From the NCBI GenBank assembly GCA_027493405.1, contig JAOSKV010000003.1:211785-275784 (forward strand): a stretch of 64,000 nucleotides of DNA, given 5' to 3'. Below, one piece after another: positions 19,496-28,872 of this stretch. This DNA comes from FEB-22 sp003105195 (GTDB lineage Bacteria; Pseudomonadota; Alphaproteobacteria; Rhizobiales; Xanthobacteraceae). The translations under genes and the position numbers were made by a program. Positions within the stretch are counted from its first letter, which is position 1; the number at the start of each line of letters is the position of its first letter. Below the pieces are notes generated by a model. That model worked only from the letters and a program-made list of their open reading frames with translations, made no database searches and had not been told where the DNA came from.

Positions 19496-20438
19496 ATGAA
19501 GATCGGCTTCGTCGGCCTCGGCGTGATGGGGAGCCGCATGCTGCGCCACCTCACGGCGGCCGGGCATGCGGCGACGGTCTACGACATCGATCCCGGGACG
19601 CGCGACGCGGTCGCCGCCGCATGTGGTGCCGCGGCCGCGGTCTCGCCGCGGACCGTCGCCGAAGCCGCCGAGATCGTCGTCACCATGTTGCCGGACGGAC
19701 CGGCGGTGCGCGAGGTCGCACTCGGCCCCGACGGCCTCGCCGAAGGCTTCCGGCCGGGGGCGCTGCTGCTCGACACCTCGTCGGCGGAGCCGTGGATCAC
19801 CCGCGAGATCGGCGAGCGGCTGGCGGGCCAGGGCGTCGAGATGGTGGACGCGCCGGTCTCCGGCGCCGAGGAAGGGGCGCGCACCGCGACGCTGGTGTTC
19901 ATGGCGGGCGGCAGCGAGACCGCGGTGGCGCGGGCGCGGCCGCTGCTCGCGCTGATGGGCAAGGAGATCTTCCATCTCGGGCCGCTCGGCGCCGGCCACA
20001 CCATGAAGACCATCAACAATCTCGCGACCGCGCTCACCTTCCTGGGGACCGCCGAGGCGCTGATGATCGGCAAGTCCTGCGGCCTGAACGCGAAGGCGAT
20101 GGTCGACGTGCTCAACGTCTCGACCGGCTACAACTCTCCCCCAGCGGGGGTGGGGCGGAAGGGGGTGACGCGAAATCACAGGTTCGGCTCCCAGCGGCGG
20201 TTGGCGCAGGACGGGGGGACGCGCAAACCCCAAGACCCGCTCCCCCCACCTGATGCTCAAGGACATGGGCATCGCCAACCGGCTCGCCGAGGCGCGGGAG
20301 CTGCCGGTGCCGATGAGCGCGCTCGGCCGCGAGCTGTGGCGGCGCGCCGTCGCGGAGCTCGGCGAAGGCAGCGTCACCACCGAGATCGTGCGCTGGTACG
20401 AGCGGCAGATGGGCTTCGAGCTGAAGGACGAGCCATGA
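19496..20438 (+). pseudogene. 3-hydroxyisobutyrate dehydrogenase family oxidoreductase, interrupted
   Basis: NAD(P)-dependent beta-hydroxyacid dehydrogenase. The Rossmann part is intact (MKIGFVGLGVMGSRML, DAPVSGAEEGA, and the catalytic Lys region GAGHTMKTINN). After VLNVSTGYNS (base 20137) the expected roughly 27 codons are replaced by a 112-base G/C-run-rich segment, and the family sequence resumes in another frame at 20250 (LMLKDMGIANRLAEARELPVPM). As written, no full-length protein is made. The downstream small gene overlaps its stop by four bases. Confidence 0.85.
20138..20249. repeat. 112-base GC-run segment replacing part of a dehydrogenase gene
   Basis: Composed of C-runs and G-runs (CTCCCCCAGCGGGGGTGGGG at the left, ACCCCAAGACCCGCTCCCC at the right) whose ends are imperfect inverted repeats around AGCGGG / CCCGCT. 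Stops or nonsense occur in all frames relative to the host gene. It resembles a small palindromic intergenic element that landed in a gene and replaced coding sequence; I see no second copy in the window. Confidence 0.55.
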
Positions 20439-20677
20439 AGCCCGGAGGTCCGTACCTGCCGCCGCGCATCCCGACCCCGAAGGAGCGGACCGAGCGGCGC
20501 AAGCGCATCCTCTCGGTCGCGCTCTGGAGCGCCGCGGCCCTGCCGCTGATCTTCGTGGTGATGGCCTATGGCTACAGCGACCAGGCGCCGGCTGCGCTGC
20601 GCGACTTCACGATGCGGCTCGACCAGTCGCTCGGCTCTCCGGTCTGGGAGATCCTCAGGCGGTTCGCGACCCGCTGA
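20435..20677 (+). CDS. Small single-pass membrane protein of unknown function
   Basis: 80 residues: a basic N-terminal part (PPRIPTPKERTERRKR), one transmembrane helix (about 27-47, ILSVALWSAAALPLIFVVMA) and a short C-terminal tail. The ATG overlaps the stop of the dehydrogenase gene (ATGA), so it is translationally coupled to it. No function can be assigned. Confidence 0.7.
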   Translation: MKPGGPYLPPRIPTPKERTERRKRILSVALWSAAALPLIFVVMAYGYSDQAPAALRDFTMRLDQSLGSPVWEILRRFATR

Positions 20678-20737
20678 GCGGGCACGAATGCGAAGTCCGG
20701 GGCGGGCTTTCTGCGGCCGACGCGCTATGATCCGGGC

Positions 20738-22444
20738 ATGACGACTCGCGCCTTCCTGGAACGCGCCGTGGACCAGGCCCTCGGCCGCACCACGGCCGAT
20801 CTCGCGATCAGGAACGTGCGGCTGCTCGACGTCGTCACGGGCGCCGTGAGCGAGACCGACATCGCGGTGTGCGGCGATCGCATCGTCGGCACGCACGACA
20901 GCTATCGCGGGACGCGCGAGATCGACGGGCGCGGCCTCACTGCGGTGCCGGGCTTCATCGACACGCACCTGCACGTCGAGTCCTCGCTGGTCACCCCGCA
21001 CGAGTTCGACCGCTGCGTGCTGCCGCACGGCGTGACCACGGCGATCTGCGACCCGCACGAGATCGCCAACGTGCTGGGCCTCGAAGGCATCAGGTATTTC
21101 CTGGAGAGCGCCTCGGCCACCGTGATGGACCTGCGCGTCCAGCTCTCCTCCTGCGTGCCGGCGACCGCGTTCGAGACCTCGGGCGCGCGGCTCGAAGCCG
21201 CCGACCTCGTGCCGCTCGCGGGCCACGACCGGGTCATCGGCCTCGCCGAGATGATGAACTTCCCGGGCGTGCTCGCCAAGGAACCGGGCGTGATGGACAA
21301 GCTCGCGGCCTTCGCGTCGCGGCACGTCGACGGCCATGCGCCGTTGCTGCGCGGCCGCGAGCTCAACGCCTATCTGGCGGCCGGCATCCGCACCGACCAC
21401 GAGACCACGGCGCTCGCGGAGGCGCGCGAGAAGCTCGCCAAGGGCATGACGGTGCTGATCCGCGAGGGCTCGGTCTCCAAGGACCTGACGGCGCTGGCGC
21501 CGCTGATCGACGCGGACACCTCGTCCTTCGTCGCCTTCTGCACCGACGACCGCAACCCCCTGGACATCGCCGAGGAGGGGCATCTCGACCACTTGATCCG
21601 CAGCGCGATCGCCCGCGGCGCGCCGCCGCACCACGTCTACCGCGCGGCGAGCTGGTCGGCGGCGCGGGCCTTCGGCCTGCGCGACCGCGGGCTGATCGCG
21701 CCCGGCCAGCGCGCCGACATCGTGCTGCTCGCCGACCCCGAGACCTGCGCGGTCGCCCGGGTCATCTCGGCAGGACGGCGGGTCGAGCCGGAGCTGTTCG
21801 TGCAGCGGCGCGCGGTGGCGCCGATCGGCCTCGACTCGGTGCGGCTCGCGCCGGTCGCCGCCGAGGATTTCCGCATCCCGGCCACGGGACCCTCGACGCC
21901 GGTGATCGGCGTCGTGCCGGGGCGGATCATCACGGAGCGGCTGCAGCGCGATCTCCCGGTGCGCGACGGCGACAAGAGGTGCGACCCCGGCGGCGACGTG
22001 ATCAAGGTCGCGGTGGTGGCGCGGCACGGCAAGAATCGCAACATCGGGCGCGGCTTCGTTTCGGGCTTCGGCCTCGCGCGCGGCGCGATCGCCTCCTCGG
22101 TCGGGCACGACAGCCACAATATCTGCGTGGTCGGCGTCGACGACCGCGACATGGCGGTCGCGGTCAACCGCCTGATCGAACTGCAGGGCGGTTTCGTGGT
22201 CGCGGAGGGCGGCGCGGTGCGGGCGGAGCTCGCGCTGCCGTTCGCGGGGCTGATGTCGCTGCAGCCGTTCGAGGATGTGCGCGCGGGCCTCGTCGGCCTG
22301 CGGCGGGCCGCCAGGGTGCTCGGCTGCACGCTTCCCGAGCCGTTCCTGCAGATCGCCTTCCTGCCGCTGCCCGTGATCCCGCACCTGAAGATCACGGATT
22401 TCGGGCTGTTCGACGTCGACCGCTTCGCGCTGGTCGACGCCTGA
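20738..22444 (+). CDS. ade: Adenine deaminase
   Basis: 568 residues. Hydrolyses adenine to hypoxanthine and ammonia, feeding purine salvage or catabolism. An amidohydrolase core carries the metal motif GFIDTHLHVESS and DPHEIANVLG, then CTDDRNPLDI, and the C-terminal adenine-deaminase domain includes SGFGLARGAIASSVGHDSHN. Length and order agree with the Ade family. It stands alone on the plus strand, 60 bases after the small membrane protein gene. mtnP and apt, which make and use adenine, are 40 kb away. Confidence 0.94.
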   Translation: MTTRAFLERAVDQALGRTTADLAIRNVRLLDVVTGAVSETDIAVCGDRIVGTHDSYRGTREIDGRGLTAVPGFIDTHLHVESSLVTPHEFDRCVLPHGVTTAICDPHEIANVLGLEGIRYFLESASATVMDLRVQLSSCVPATAFETSGARLEAADLVPLAGHDRVIGLAEMMNFPGVLAKEPGVMDKLAAFASRHVDGHAPLLRGRELNAYLAAGIRTDHETTALAEAREKLAKGMTVLIREGSVSKDLTALAPLIDADTSSFVAFCTDDRNPLDIAEEGHLDHLIRSAIARGAPPHHVYRAASWSAARAFGLRDRGLIAPGQRADIVLLADPETCAVARVISAGRRVEPELFVQRRAVAPIGLDSVRLAPVAAEDFRIPATGPSTPVIGVVPGRIITERLQRDLPVRDGDKRCDPGGDVIKVAVVARHGKNRNIGRGFVSGFGLARGAIASSVGHDSHNICVVGVDDRDMAVAVNRLIELQGGFVVAEGGAVRAELALPFAGLMSLQPFEDVRAGLVGLRRAARVLGCTLPEPFLQIAFLPLPVIPHLKITDFGLFDVDRFALVDA

Positions 22445-22651
22445 CCCCCGCCGCCGGCCGGGCCAGCGCGCGGACGCTATTGCGGGACGTTGCGGCTTGG
22501 TCGCGCCGGGATGGCGAAAGGTTCATCAACAGACGCTCACGGGTTATCGAAAATTCCTCACGCGCAGTTGGGTTGAGCCCGGGCGCCGCGCGCGGCACAC
22601 GGCAGGTCCCGCGTCGGACAGGGGGCGACGCAGCGATCCAGGAGACCTGCC

Positions 22652-24444
22652 ATGACCTTGTCGATCACGTTGAAGCGCGCATCCGGAACGGCCGCCATCG
22701 GCCTCGCCCTGCTCGCGGGCACGCACGCCGCGCGTGCCGCCTCCTTCATCGATCCGATCCTGAGCGACCCGGCGAGCGTGTGCGTCGCCCGGGACACGCG
22801 CGCGATCCTGCGTCACTACCAAAAGCTCGCGGCCAAGAGCGAGACGCGGCCCTTCGTGCCGCCGGCCGGCGCTGCCGGCGCGACGGACGCTGACGCGCCG
22901 CTGTTCACCAACCTGGGCAAGCTCACCCATCCGGTCACGACCGCGAGCGACACGGCGCAACGCTACTTCGACCAGGGCCTGCGGCTCGCTTTCGCATTCA
23001 ACCACGCGGAAGCGCGCCGCGCCTTCCGCACCGCGCAGCGGCACGACCCCGACTGCGCCATCTGCTACTGGGGCGAGGCGCTGGTGCTCGGACCCAACAT
23101 CAATGCGCCGATGGATGCGTCGGCCGTGGCGCCGGCGCTCGCGGCGATGCGGCTCGCCGCCGAGAAGGCGGAGCGCGCGAGCCCCGTCGAGCAGGCGCTG
23201 ATCGCGGCGCTCGGCAAGCGCTATGCGGCGGACGCGGGCGCCGAACGTGCGACGCTCGACGCCGCCTATGCGGCCGCCATGAGCGAGGTCGCGGCGCGCT
23301 TCCCGGACGACGAGACCGTCCAGGTGCTCCATGCCGAGGCCCTCATGGACCTCTCGCCGTGGGACTACTGGGAAGCGGGCGGTGCCAAGCCCAAGGGGCG
23401 CACGGCCGAGATCATGGCGACGCTCGAGAAAGTGCTGGCGCGCAATCCGGACCACCCGGGTGCGATCCACTTCTACATCCACATCGTGGAAGCCTCGAGC
23501 CAGCCGGAGCGCGCGGTGCCCCACGCCAAGCGGCTCGCCGCCGCCATGCCGGGCGCCGGCCACCTCGTGCACATGCCGTTCCACATCTACTACCGCATCG
23601 GCGACTACAAGGCGGCGCTCGCCGCCAACAAGGCGGCGGTCGCCGCGGACGAGAGCTACCTCGCGCAGGCGAAGCCGAAGGGCATGTATCCGGCGGCCTA
23701 TTATCCGCACAACGTCCACTCGCTCATGGCTTCGGCGCAGATGGCGGGCGATGGCAAGGCGGCGCTCGCGGCTGCCGAGAAGCTCGCACGGGTCGTGACG
23801 ACGGACGCATCGCGCAGCATCCCGTGGGTGCAGCCGATCCAGGCCGCGCCCTATTTCGCGCACGCCCAGTTCAGCGCGCCGCGCACCATCCTGGCGCTCG
23901 CCGACCCGGGCGACGAGCTGCCGTTCGTGAAGGCGATGTGGCACTACGCGCGCGGCGTCGCCTACGCGGCTCGGAAGGACGCCGCCGCGGCGCAAGCCGA
24001 AGCCGATGCGATCGCGCGGCTGAAGGGTGGCGACTGGTCGGCGCTGGCGGCCGGCGGCATCCCGGCGGCCGGCGTGCTGGAGCTCGCCCGCCAGGTCGTG
24101 CATGCGCGCATCGCGCTGGGACAGGACCGGCTCGAGGAGGCGCGCGCGGCCTTCGCGGAGGCGGGGCGGCTGCAGGACGGGCTCACCTATTCGGAGCCGC
24201 CGCACCGGTACTATCCGGTGCGCCAGTCGCTGGGCGCCGTGCTGGTGCGGCTCGGCCGGCTGGAGGAAGCGGCCGATGCCTTCCGCGCGAGCCTGGTGCA
24301 GTCGCCCAACAACGGCTGGGCCCTGTTCGGCCTCGGGAGGTCTACCGCCGCACCGGCGAGAAGGCGGCGGCGGCCGAGGCGAAGCGGCGCCTCGGCAAGG
24401 CCTGGGCCGGCGACATCAAGGCGCTCGACCTGACGCGGCTGTGA
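22652..24444 (+). CDS. Exported TPR-repeat protein (one frameshift near the 3' end)
   Basis: About 597 residues after repair. Signal peptide (MTLSITLKRASGTAAIGLAL, cleavage near AARA), then helical repeats typical of tetratricopeptides: FDQGLRLAFAFNHAEARRAF, NPDHPGAIHFYIHIVE, RIGDYKAALAANKAAV and FRASLVQSPNNGWALFGLG. The frame breaks at GGG 24335-24337; one more G gives GLGEVYRRTGEKAAAAEAKRRL and a stop at 24442-24444. Likely a periplasmic scaffold; the partner is unknown. HxH-rich stretches (HFYIHIVE, HLVHMPFHIYY) could bind a metal, but this is unproven. Confidence 0.85.
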
Positions 24445-24450
24445 AAGATC

Positions 24451-24485
24451 GTAGCCCGGATGTTGCTGCCGCACATCCGGGCTAC
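24451..24485. terminator. Perfect 13-bp hairpin after the TPR gene
   Basis: GTAGCCCGGATGT / ACATCCGGGCTAC with a 9-base loop, starting six bases after the repaired stop codon. It belongs to the GTAGCCCGGAT type of intergenic hairpin common in Bradyrhizobium-like genomes, and a diverged copy lies at 38474-38506. It may stop transcription or protect the 3' end. Confidence 0.6.
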
Positions 24486-24511
24486 CGTTACTGTGTCAGA
24501 AACACATTCGC

Positions 24512-24697
24512 GGCGTCATCCCGGCCAAGCGAGCACCGATCTGGCGCTTGCGCGAGATCGGCATTGATAGATGCCCAGGTCGGCAACAGCCGACCTGGGT
24601 GCGAGCGCGAGCCGGGATCCATATCCCCGGTGATCGAGATGCGGAAATACTAAGGATATGGATCCCGGCTCTCGCTTCGCTCGGCCGGGATGACGCC
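24512..24697. repeat. 186-bp palindromic intergenic repeat, copy A
   Basis: Bounded by perfect 15-bp inverted ends GGCGTCATCCCGGCC / GGCCGGGATGACGCC. Inside are GCCGGGATCCATATCC / GGATATGGATCCCGGC and an 11-bp hairpin CCCAGGTCGGC-AACA-GCCGACCTGGG (24574-24599). It carries no open frame. Related copies are at 27098-27213 and 36687-36805. It fills most of the 292-base gap between the TPR gene and the convergent dehydrogenase gene. Confidence 0.9.
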
Positions 24698-24736
24698 CAG
24701 AGTTAGCCTTCTGACGAAGTAGGGCTACATCGCCCG

Positions 24737-25699
24737 TCAGCCCTCGAGCCCGGTCGGGACCTGCTTGTTCTCGCTCTCGAGCTTCACGCCGGCGCCGATC
24801 GCCATGGTCTCGAGCAGGGCGGCGAAGTCCTTCTGCAGGTATCCTTCCGGGTCGGGCTTGAGCTGCGCGGCGCCGAAATGCGCCTGCAGCACCTCGCGGG
24901 TCGCGGCCGTGACCGGCATCGGCACGTCGAGCTCGCGGCCGAGCTCGAGGCCGAGGTCGAGGTCCTTGCGCAGGAGCTCCGGCGTGAAGGTGGTGGTCCA
25001 GTCGAGATTGACCAGCGCGGGCGCCTTGTAGCGCGTGAACATGGAGCCCATGACGCTGTTGTTCATGAAGGCCAGGAAGGCGTGGCGCGGCACGCCCGCC
25101 TTCTCGGCGAGCAGGGTGATCTCGATCAGGTTCTCGATCACGACGCCGAGCATCACGTTGTGGGCGATCTTGCAGATGCGCGCGAGCTCGCCCTCGCCCA
25201 CATGGGCGACGCCGTTCGGCGCGAACACCTCGACCAGCGCCTGCACGCGACGGAAGGCCGCCTCCGGGCCGGAGGCGACCGCGGAGAGCCTGCCGGCCTT
25301 GATGACCTTGGCGTTGCCGCTCACCGGGCAGGCGATGAAGTCCGCGCCCTGGTCGGCGAGCTTGCGTCGGATCGCGGCCGAGTCCTCGACCGAGATCGTC
25401 GAGCAGTCGACGAAGATCTTCGGCAGCCTGCCGTCGCGTGCGGCGGCGACGCCGTTCGCGCCGAAATAGACCTCGTCGAGGTCCTTGCCGGTGGAGACGA
25501 TGGAGAACACCACGTCGACGTCGGCGAGATCGGCGAGCTTGTCGACCACCTTGCCGCCGACGGCGGCCAGCGGCTCGGCCTTGGCGCGCGTGCGGTTCCA
25601 GATCGCGACGTCGTGCCCGGCCTTGAGCAGCCGCTCGGCCATGGGATAGCCCATGCGTCCCATGCCGATCCAGCCGATCCTCTGCGTGTTGTCCGCCAT
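24737..25699 (-). CDS. NAD(P)-binding 3-hydroxyisobutyrate dehydrogenase family protein
   Basis: 320 residues, intact. Rossmann signature RIGWIGMGRMGYPMAERLLKAG at the N-terminus, FVDCSTISV and the substrate loop PVSGNAKVIKAGRL, then the C-terminal helical domain with KIAHNVMLGVVIENLIE around the catalytic Lys position. The start at 25699 (MADNTQRIG) has a GGGGGA site; longer starts lack support. It probably oxidises or reduces a short beta-hydroxy or aldonic acid. The interrupted paralogue at 19496 is only distantly similar. It is divergent from the FMN reductase pair. Confidence 0.9.
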   Translation of the reverse strand: MADNTQRIGWIGMGRMGYPMAERLLKAGHDVAIWNRTRAKAEPLAAVGGKVVDKLADLADVDVVFSIVSTGKDLDEVYFGANGVAAARDGRLPKIFVDCSTISVEDSAAIRRKLADQGADFIACPVSGNAKVIKAGRLSAVASGPEAAFRRVQALVEVFAPNGVAHVGEGELARICKIAHNVMLGVVIENLIEITLLAEKAGVPRHAFLAFMNNSVMGSMFTRYKAPALVNLDWTTTFTPELLRKDLDLGLELGRELDVPMPVTAATREVLQAHFGAAQLKPDPEGYLQKDFAALLETMAIGAGVKLESENKQVPTGLEG

Positions 25700-25927
25700 T
25701 CCGTGTCCCCCGTCGCGAGTGAGATGCAGCATTTCGGGCCATGATGCGGTCCGCGAGCCGCCTGGCGCGGTTGCCAGTAACACAGGGTGAAGCAGGGCTT
25801 CAACGTCGCCCCGACTGTTGGGCCGATGCCCGTGCGGCGAAAGCGCCGTTCACGGCGCGGCGGCTCGCCACGGCCGCGAGGGTCGTGGTAGTGATCGCCG
25901 CGCGGAGCGCGTCACCGGGAGGACCGA

Positions 25928-26494
25928 ATGGCCGAGACGAACGTGATCTCGATCTGCGGCAGCCTGCGTAAGGGCTCGTTCAACCGGATCCTCGCCCGCG
26001 CCCTGCCGGCGCTGGCGCCCGCCGGCATGCGCATCACGGAAGCCCCGTCCTTCGCCGATTTCCCGATCTACAATGCGGACCTCCAGAACGAGAAGGGGTT
26101 TCCGGCGCCCGTGACGGCGCTCGCCGACGCGGTGCGCGCGGCCGACGGGGTCATCATCGTCACGCCGGAATACAATTTCTCGATGCCGGGCGGGCTGAAG
26201 AACGCGCTCGACTGGGTCTCGCGCATCAAGGACCAGCCGTTCAAGGAGAAGCCGGTGGCGCTCCAGTCGGCGGCGCCCGGGCCGGTCGGCGGGGCGCGCG
26301 TGCAGTACCACCTGCGCCAGACGCTCGTGTTCCTCGACGCCATGACGTTCACGCGGCCTGAGATCTTCGTGGCGCATTGCGCGTCCAAGCTCGACGAGGC
26401 GAGGGGGATCACCGACGAGGCAACGCGCAACTTCGTGACGTCGCAGCTCGAGGCCTTCGCGGCATTCATCGCGCGCCACGGGCAGAAGCACTGA
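25928..26494 (+). CDS. NADPH-dependent FMN reductase (first of a tandem pair)
   Basis: 188 residues with a flavodoxin-like fold. The phosphate loop GSLRKGSFNR and the flavin-binding PEYNFSMPGGLKNALDW are typical of the NADPH-dependent FMN reductase/quinone reductase family. These cytoplasmic enzymes reduce FMN, quinones or azo compounds. A close paralogue follows 20 bases downstream, clearly a tandem duplication, and the two probably share a transcript. Confidence 0.92.
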   Translation: MAETNVISICGSLRKGSFNRILARALPALAPAGMRITEAPSFADFPIYNADLQNEKGFPAPVTALADAVRAADGVIIVTPEYNFSMPGGLKNALDWVSRIKDQPFKEKPVALQSAAPGPVGGARVQYHLRQTLVFLDAMTFTRPEIFVAHCASKLDEARGITDEATRNFVTSQLEAFAAFIARHGQKH

Positions 26495-26514
26495 CAAGCC
26501 GGGTGGGGGCAGGG

Positions 26515-27084
26515 ATGGCGGGACCGTCGCTCGACGTGGTCGTGATCTGCGGGTCGCTGCGGCAGCGCTCCTACAATGCGGCGCTCGCGCGCGCGCTGCC
26601 CGCGCTCGCGCCGCCCGGAATGCGCATCGCGCCGGCGCCGCCGTTCCGGGAGTTCCCGCACTACGATGCCGACGTCCAGAACGAGACGGGCTTCCCGCCG
26701 GCCGTCACGGCGCTCGCCGAAGCGGTGCGCGCGGCCGACGGCGTGATCGTCGTCTCGCCGGAGTACAACTGGACCATTCCGGGCGCGCTCAAGAACGCCC
26801 TCGACTGGGTGTCGCGGCTGAAGGACCAGCCCTTCAAGGAGAAGCCGGTGGCGCTGCAGTCGGCCTCCACCGCGCTGCTCGGCGGCTCGCGCATGCAGTA
26901 CCACATGCGCCAGGCGCTGGCCTCGATCGACGCCTTCGTGATGATCCGCCCCGAGATCATCGTCACCTTCGCGCCGCAGAAGTTCGACGAGCAGACGCTG
27001 GACCTCACCGACCAGCCGACGCGCGACATCGTCAAGCAGCAGCTCGAGACCTTCGCGAAGTTCATCCGCCGCGTGGGGGCCTGA
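26515..27084 (+). CDS. NADPH-dependent FMN reductase (second of a tandem pair)
   Basis: 189 residues, same fold and motifs as its upstream neighbour (GSLRQRSYNAAL, PEYNWTIPGALKNALDW, and the shared DQPFKEKPVALQSA). Differences gather in the segment after QSA and near the C-terminus, which could change substrate. Duplicate subunits may form heterodimers or have diverged roles; this is inference. The start at 26515 follows a G-rich stretch. A palindromic repeat begins 14 bases after its stop. Confidence 0.92.
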   Translation: MAGPSLDVVVICGSLRQRSYNAALARALPALAPPGMRIAPAPPFREFPHYDADVQNETGFPPAVTALAEAVRAADGVIVVSPEYNWTIPGALKNALDWVSRLKDQPFKEKPVALQSASTALLGGSRMQYHMRQALASIDAFVMIRPEIIVTFAPQKFDEQTLDLTDQPTRDIVKQQLETFAKFIRRVGA

Positions 27085-27097
27085 ACGGACACTGCGA

Positions 27098-27213
27098 GCG
27101 TCATCCCCGGACGCCGCGCAGCGGCGATCCGGAATCCATGGCTCCGCTCCGTCCGTATCATGATCGCAGGGCTCATCGATCCCGGTCTCGCTTCCGCCCG
27201 GCCGGGACGACGC
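27098..27213. repeat. Palindromic intergenic repeat, copy B (diverged)
   Basis: Begins GCGTCATCCCCGG and ends CCGGGACGACGC, with the inner GATCCGGAATCCATGG / ATCGATCCCGGTCTCGCTTCC parts recognisable as a diverged form of copy A. It lies between convergent genes and has no coding capacity. Confidence 0.75.
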
Positions 27214-27225
27214 CGCTCTCCCGAC

Positions 27226-27831
27226 TCACCGCCCGAGCGGCCCACCTGCGAGCCAGGCTTCGCCATCGGCGTAGAGGCGCTCGACCTCGGGGCCGATGAG
27301 GCCCGGCATGTCGGGCTTCACCCGGTAGCCGATGCGGGTCTGCAGATAGGCGAGGTGGCGGTAGCCCTCGGGGAAGCGGGCGAGCAGGTCCCGGTCGAGG
27401 GTCGGCGAGGCCGCGGGGTCGACCGGATCGAGCCGGTCCCTCTCGTAGATCGGCTGGCGCAGCACCAGGCCCCAGCGGCCGGCGCGCTTCTCCCAGAAAT
27501 CATAGAAGCGGCCGGTGCAGACGACGTCGCACGGCACCCCTTCGACCGGGGCGCGCTGCGAGATCGTCATCTTGGTCTGGGTCACGGCGCGCGCGCCGGC
27601 GAGCTCCACCGAGGTGCCGCCGAGGAAATGCAGGATGCGCACGCCGCGTGCGAAGCCCTCCTGGCTCACGCGGATGAACTCCTCGGCCGTGCCCTGGAAC
27701 CAGGTCGCCATCATGCGGCCGTCCGGATGCCAGACCGTGCGGAAGCGGGCCCAGTCGAGGGCGTCGCGCCAGACCGCCCAGTTCTCCACGAGGTCGCGCA
27801 GCGCGAGGCGGTCGAGCAGTTCGTCGTCCAT
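27226..27831 (-). CDS. SnoaL/NTF2-like nuclear transport factor 2 family protein
   Basis: 201 residues. The N-terminal 130 residues form a SnoaL-like cone fold (LALRDLVENWAVWRDALDW, RTVWHPDGRMMATWFQGTAEEF, CTGRFYDFWEKRAGRWGLV). Members are small hydrolases, isomerases or dehydratases, or ligand-binding domains of no known reaction. A C-terminal extension of about 50 residues follows (FPEGYRHLAYLQTRIGYRV). The start at 27831 lacks a strong ribosome-binding site. It is downstream of the MTHFR-like gene on the same strand with a 97-base gap. Confidence 0.82.
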   Translation of the reverse strand: MDDELLDRLALRDLVENWAVWRDALDWARFRTVWHPDGRMMATWFQGTAEEFIRVSQEGFARGVRILHFLGGTSVELAGARAVTQTKMTISQRAPVEGVPCDVVCTGRFYDFWEKRAGRWGLVLRQPIYERDRLDPVDPAASPTLDRDLLARFPEGYRHLAYLQTRIGYRVKPDMPGLIGPEVERLYADGEAWLAGGPLGR

Positions 27832-27928
27832 GAGGGGCTCGTTGGCAGGAGAGAGGCTCCTGTATAGCGGGCGCGCATCACGATGGGGAAGAGCGCTCGG
27901 CGGCCCGAATCCGTGACCGCGGACGCGT

Positions 27929-28858
27929 CTACCTGGCCTCGACGCTGAACCCCTCCGTGCGGTCGAGCGCGATGTGGCCGGCCGCGACGGCGGCGGCCCA
28001 GCGCGCGGTGGCCGGGACGCCGCCGAAGGAGAAGAAATGCGGGGCGACGTCGCCCGCCTCGCCGAGCTTCTCCACCAGCGCACGCAGGATGGCGTCGGGT
28101 GCGGTGCCGCCGAACAGGTTCTTGACCAGCCCGGCATTGCGCGCGAGCGCGCCGGTCGAGGCGCGCACGCCGCAGCGGCGCGCATAGCCCATGAGCGCGG
28201 TGAGGCTGGTCGGGCCGGCGAGGCCGACCCGCACCGGCGCATCGACGCCGAGGTCGCGCATGCGCGCGAGCCAGGCGAGGATCGGTGCGGCGTCGAAGCA
28301 GAACTGGGTCACGATGTGGAGCTTGAGGCCGATCGCCTGGGCGGCCTCGATCTTGGCGAGGATGATGCGGTCGAGCTGGTGGTCGCCGATGCGCGGATGG
28401 CCGTCGGGATGGCCCGCGATGCCGATCTCGACGACGCCGTGGCGCGACAAGAGCCCGCTCTCGATCACCTCGACGGCGCCGTGGAAGGGGCCCTGCGCGG
28501 GATCCGTGTCGCCGCCGATCACGAGGACGCGGCGCACGCCGGCTTCGCGGGTCGTGGCGGCGAGCAGGCCGTCGAGCGCCTCGACCGAGGGGATCGCGCG
28601 CGCCGCGAGGTGCGGCACCGGCTCGAAGCCGGCGGACCGCACGAGCTTCGCGGCGTCCGCGAGCTCGGCGAGCGGGCGGGTCGGAATCGCGCTGAGATAC
28701 ACCGCGGTGCCGGCCGGCACCGCCGCCTTCAGCGCCTCGACATCGGCGGGCTTCGGCCGCGTCGCCTCGAGCGAGAAGCGGCCCGTGAAGGACGCGATCG
28801 CCGCGCGCGGATCGTGGCGATCCCCGGGGCTGGCGGTCACGACGGCGGGAGCCCGCAT
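27929..28858 (-). CDS. Methylenetetrahydrofolate reductase (MetF)-like protein
   Basis: 309 residues forming a MTHFR-type FAD barrel. The catalytic Glu lies in FSLEATRPK, LVIGGDTDPAQGPF matches the GGD loop, and VEIGIAGHPDGHP and TQFCFDAAPILAWL follow in order. Canonical MetF reduces 5,10-methylene-THF to 5-methyl-THF; this is a divergent short member that may instead serve methyl-group catabolism. It starts 14 bases after the HTH-methyltransferase gene, so the two are very likely cotranscribed. A longer in-frame N-terminus exists but overlaps that gene. Confidence 0.88.
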   Translation of the reverse strand: MRAPAVVTASPGDRHDPRAAIASFTGRFSLEATRPKPADVEALKAAVPAGTAVYLSAIPTRPLAELADAAKLVRSAGFEPVPHLAARAIPSVEALDGLLAATTREAGVRRVLVIGGDTDPAQGPFHGAVEVIESGLLSRHGVVEIGIAGHPDGHPRIGDHQLDRIILAKIEAAQAIGLKLHIVTQFCFDAAPILAWLARMRDLGVDAPVRVGLAGPTSLTALMGYARRCGVRASTGALARNAGLVKNLFGGTAPDAILRALVEKLGEAGDVAPHFFSFGGVPATARWAAAVAAGHIALDRTEGFSVEAR

Positions 28859-28872
28859 GGCGTTCTCGTGGG

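Noticed and set aside
24512..24697. CRISPR array or tRNA gene
   Set aside because: The repeats are inverted, not regularly spaced direct repeats, and no tRNA cloverleaf with conserved T-loop is present. No CRISPR or tRNA was seen elsewhere.
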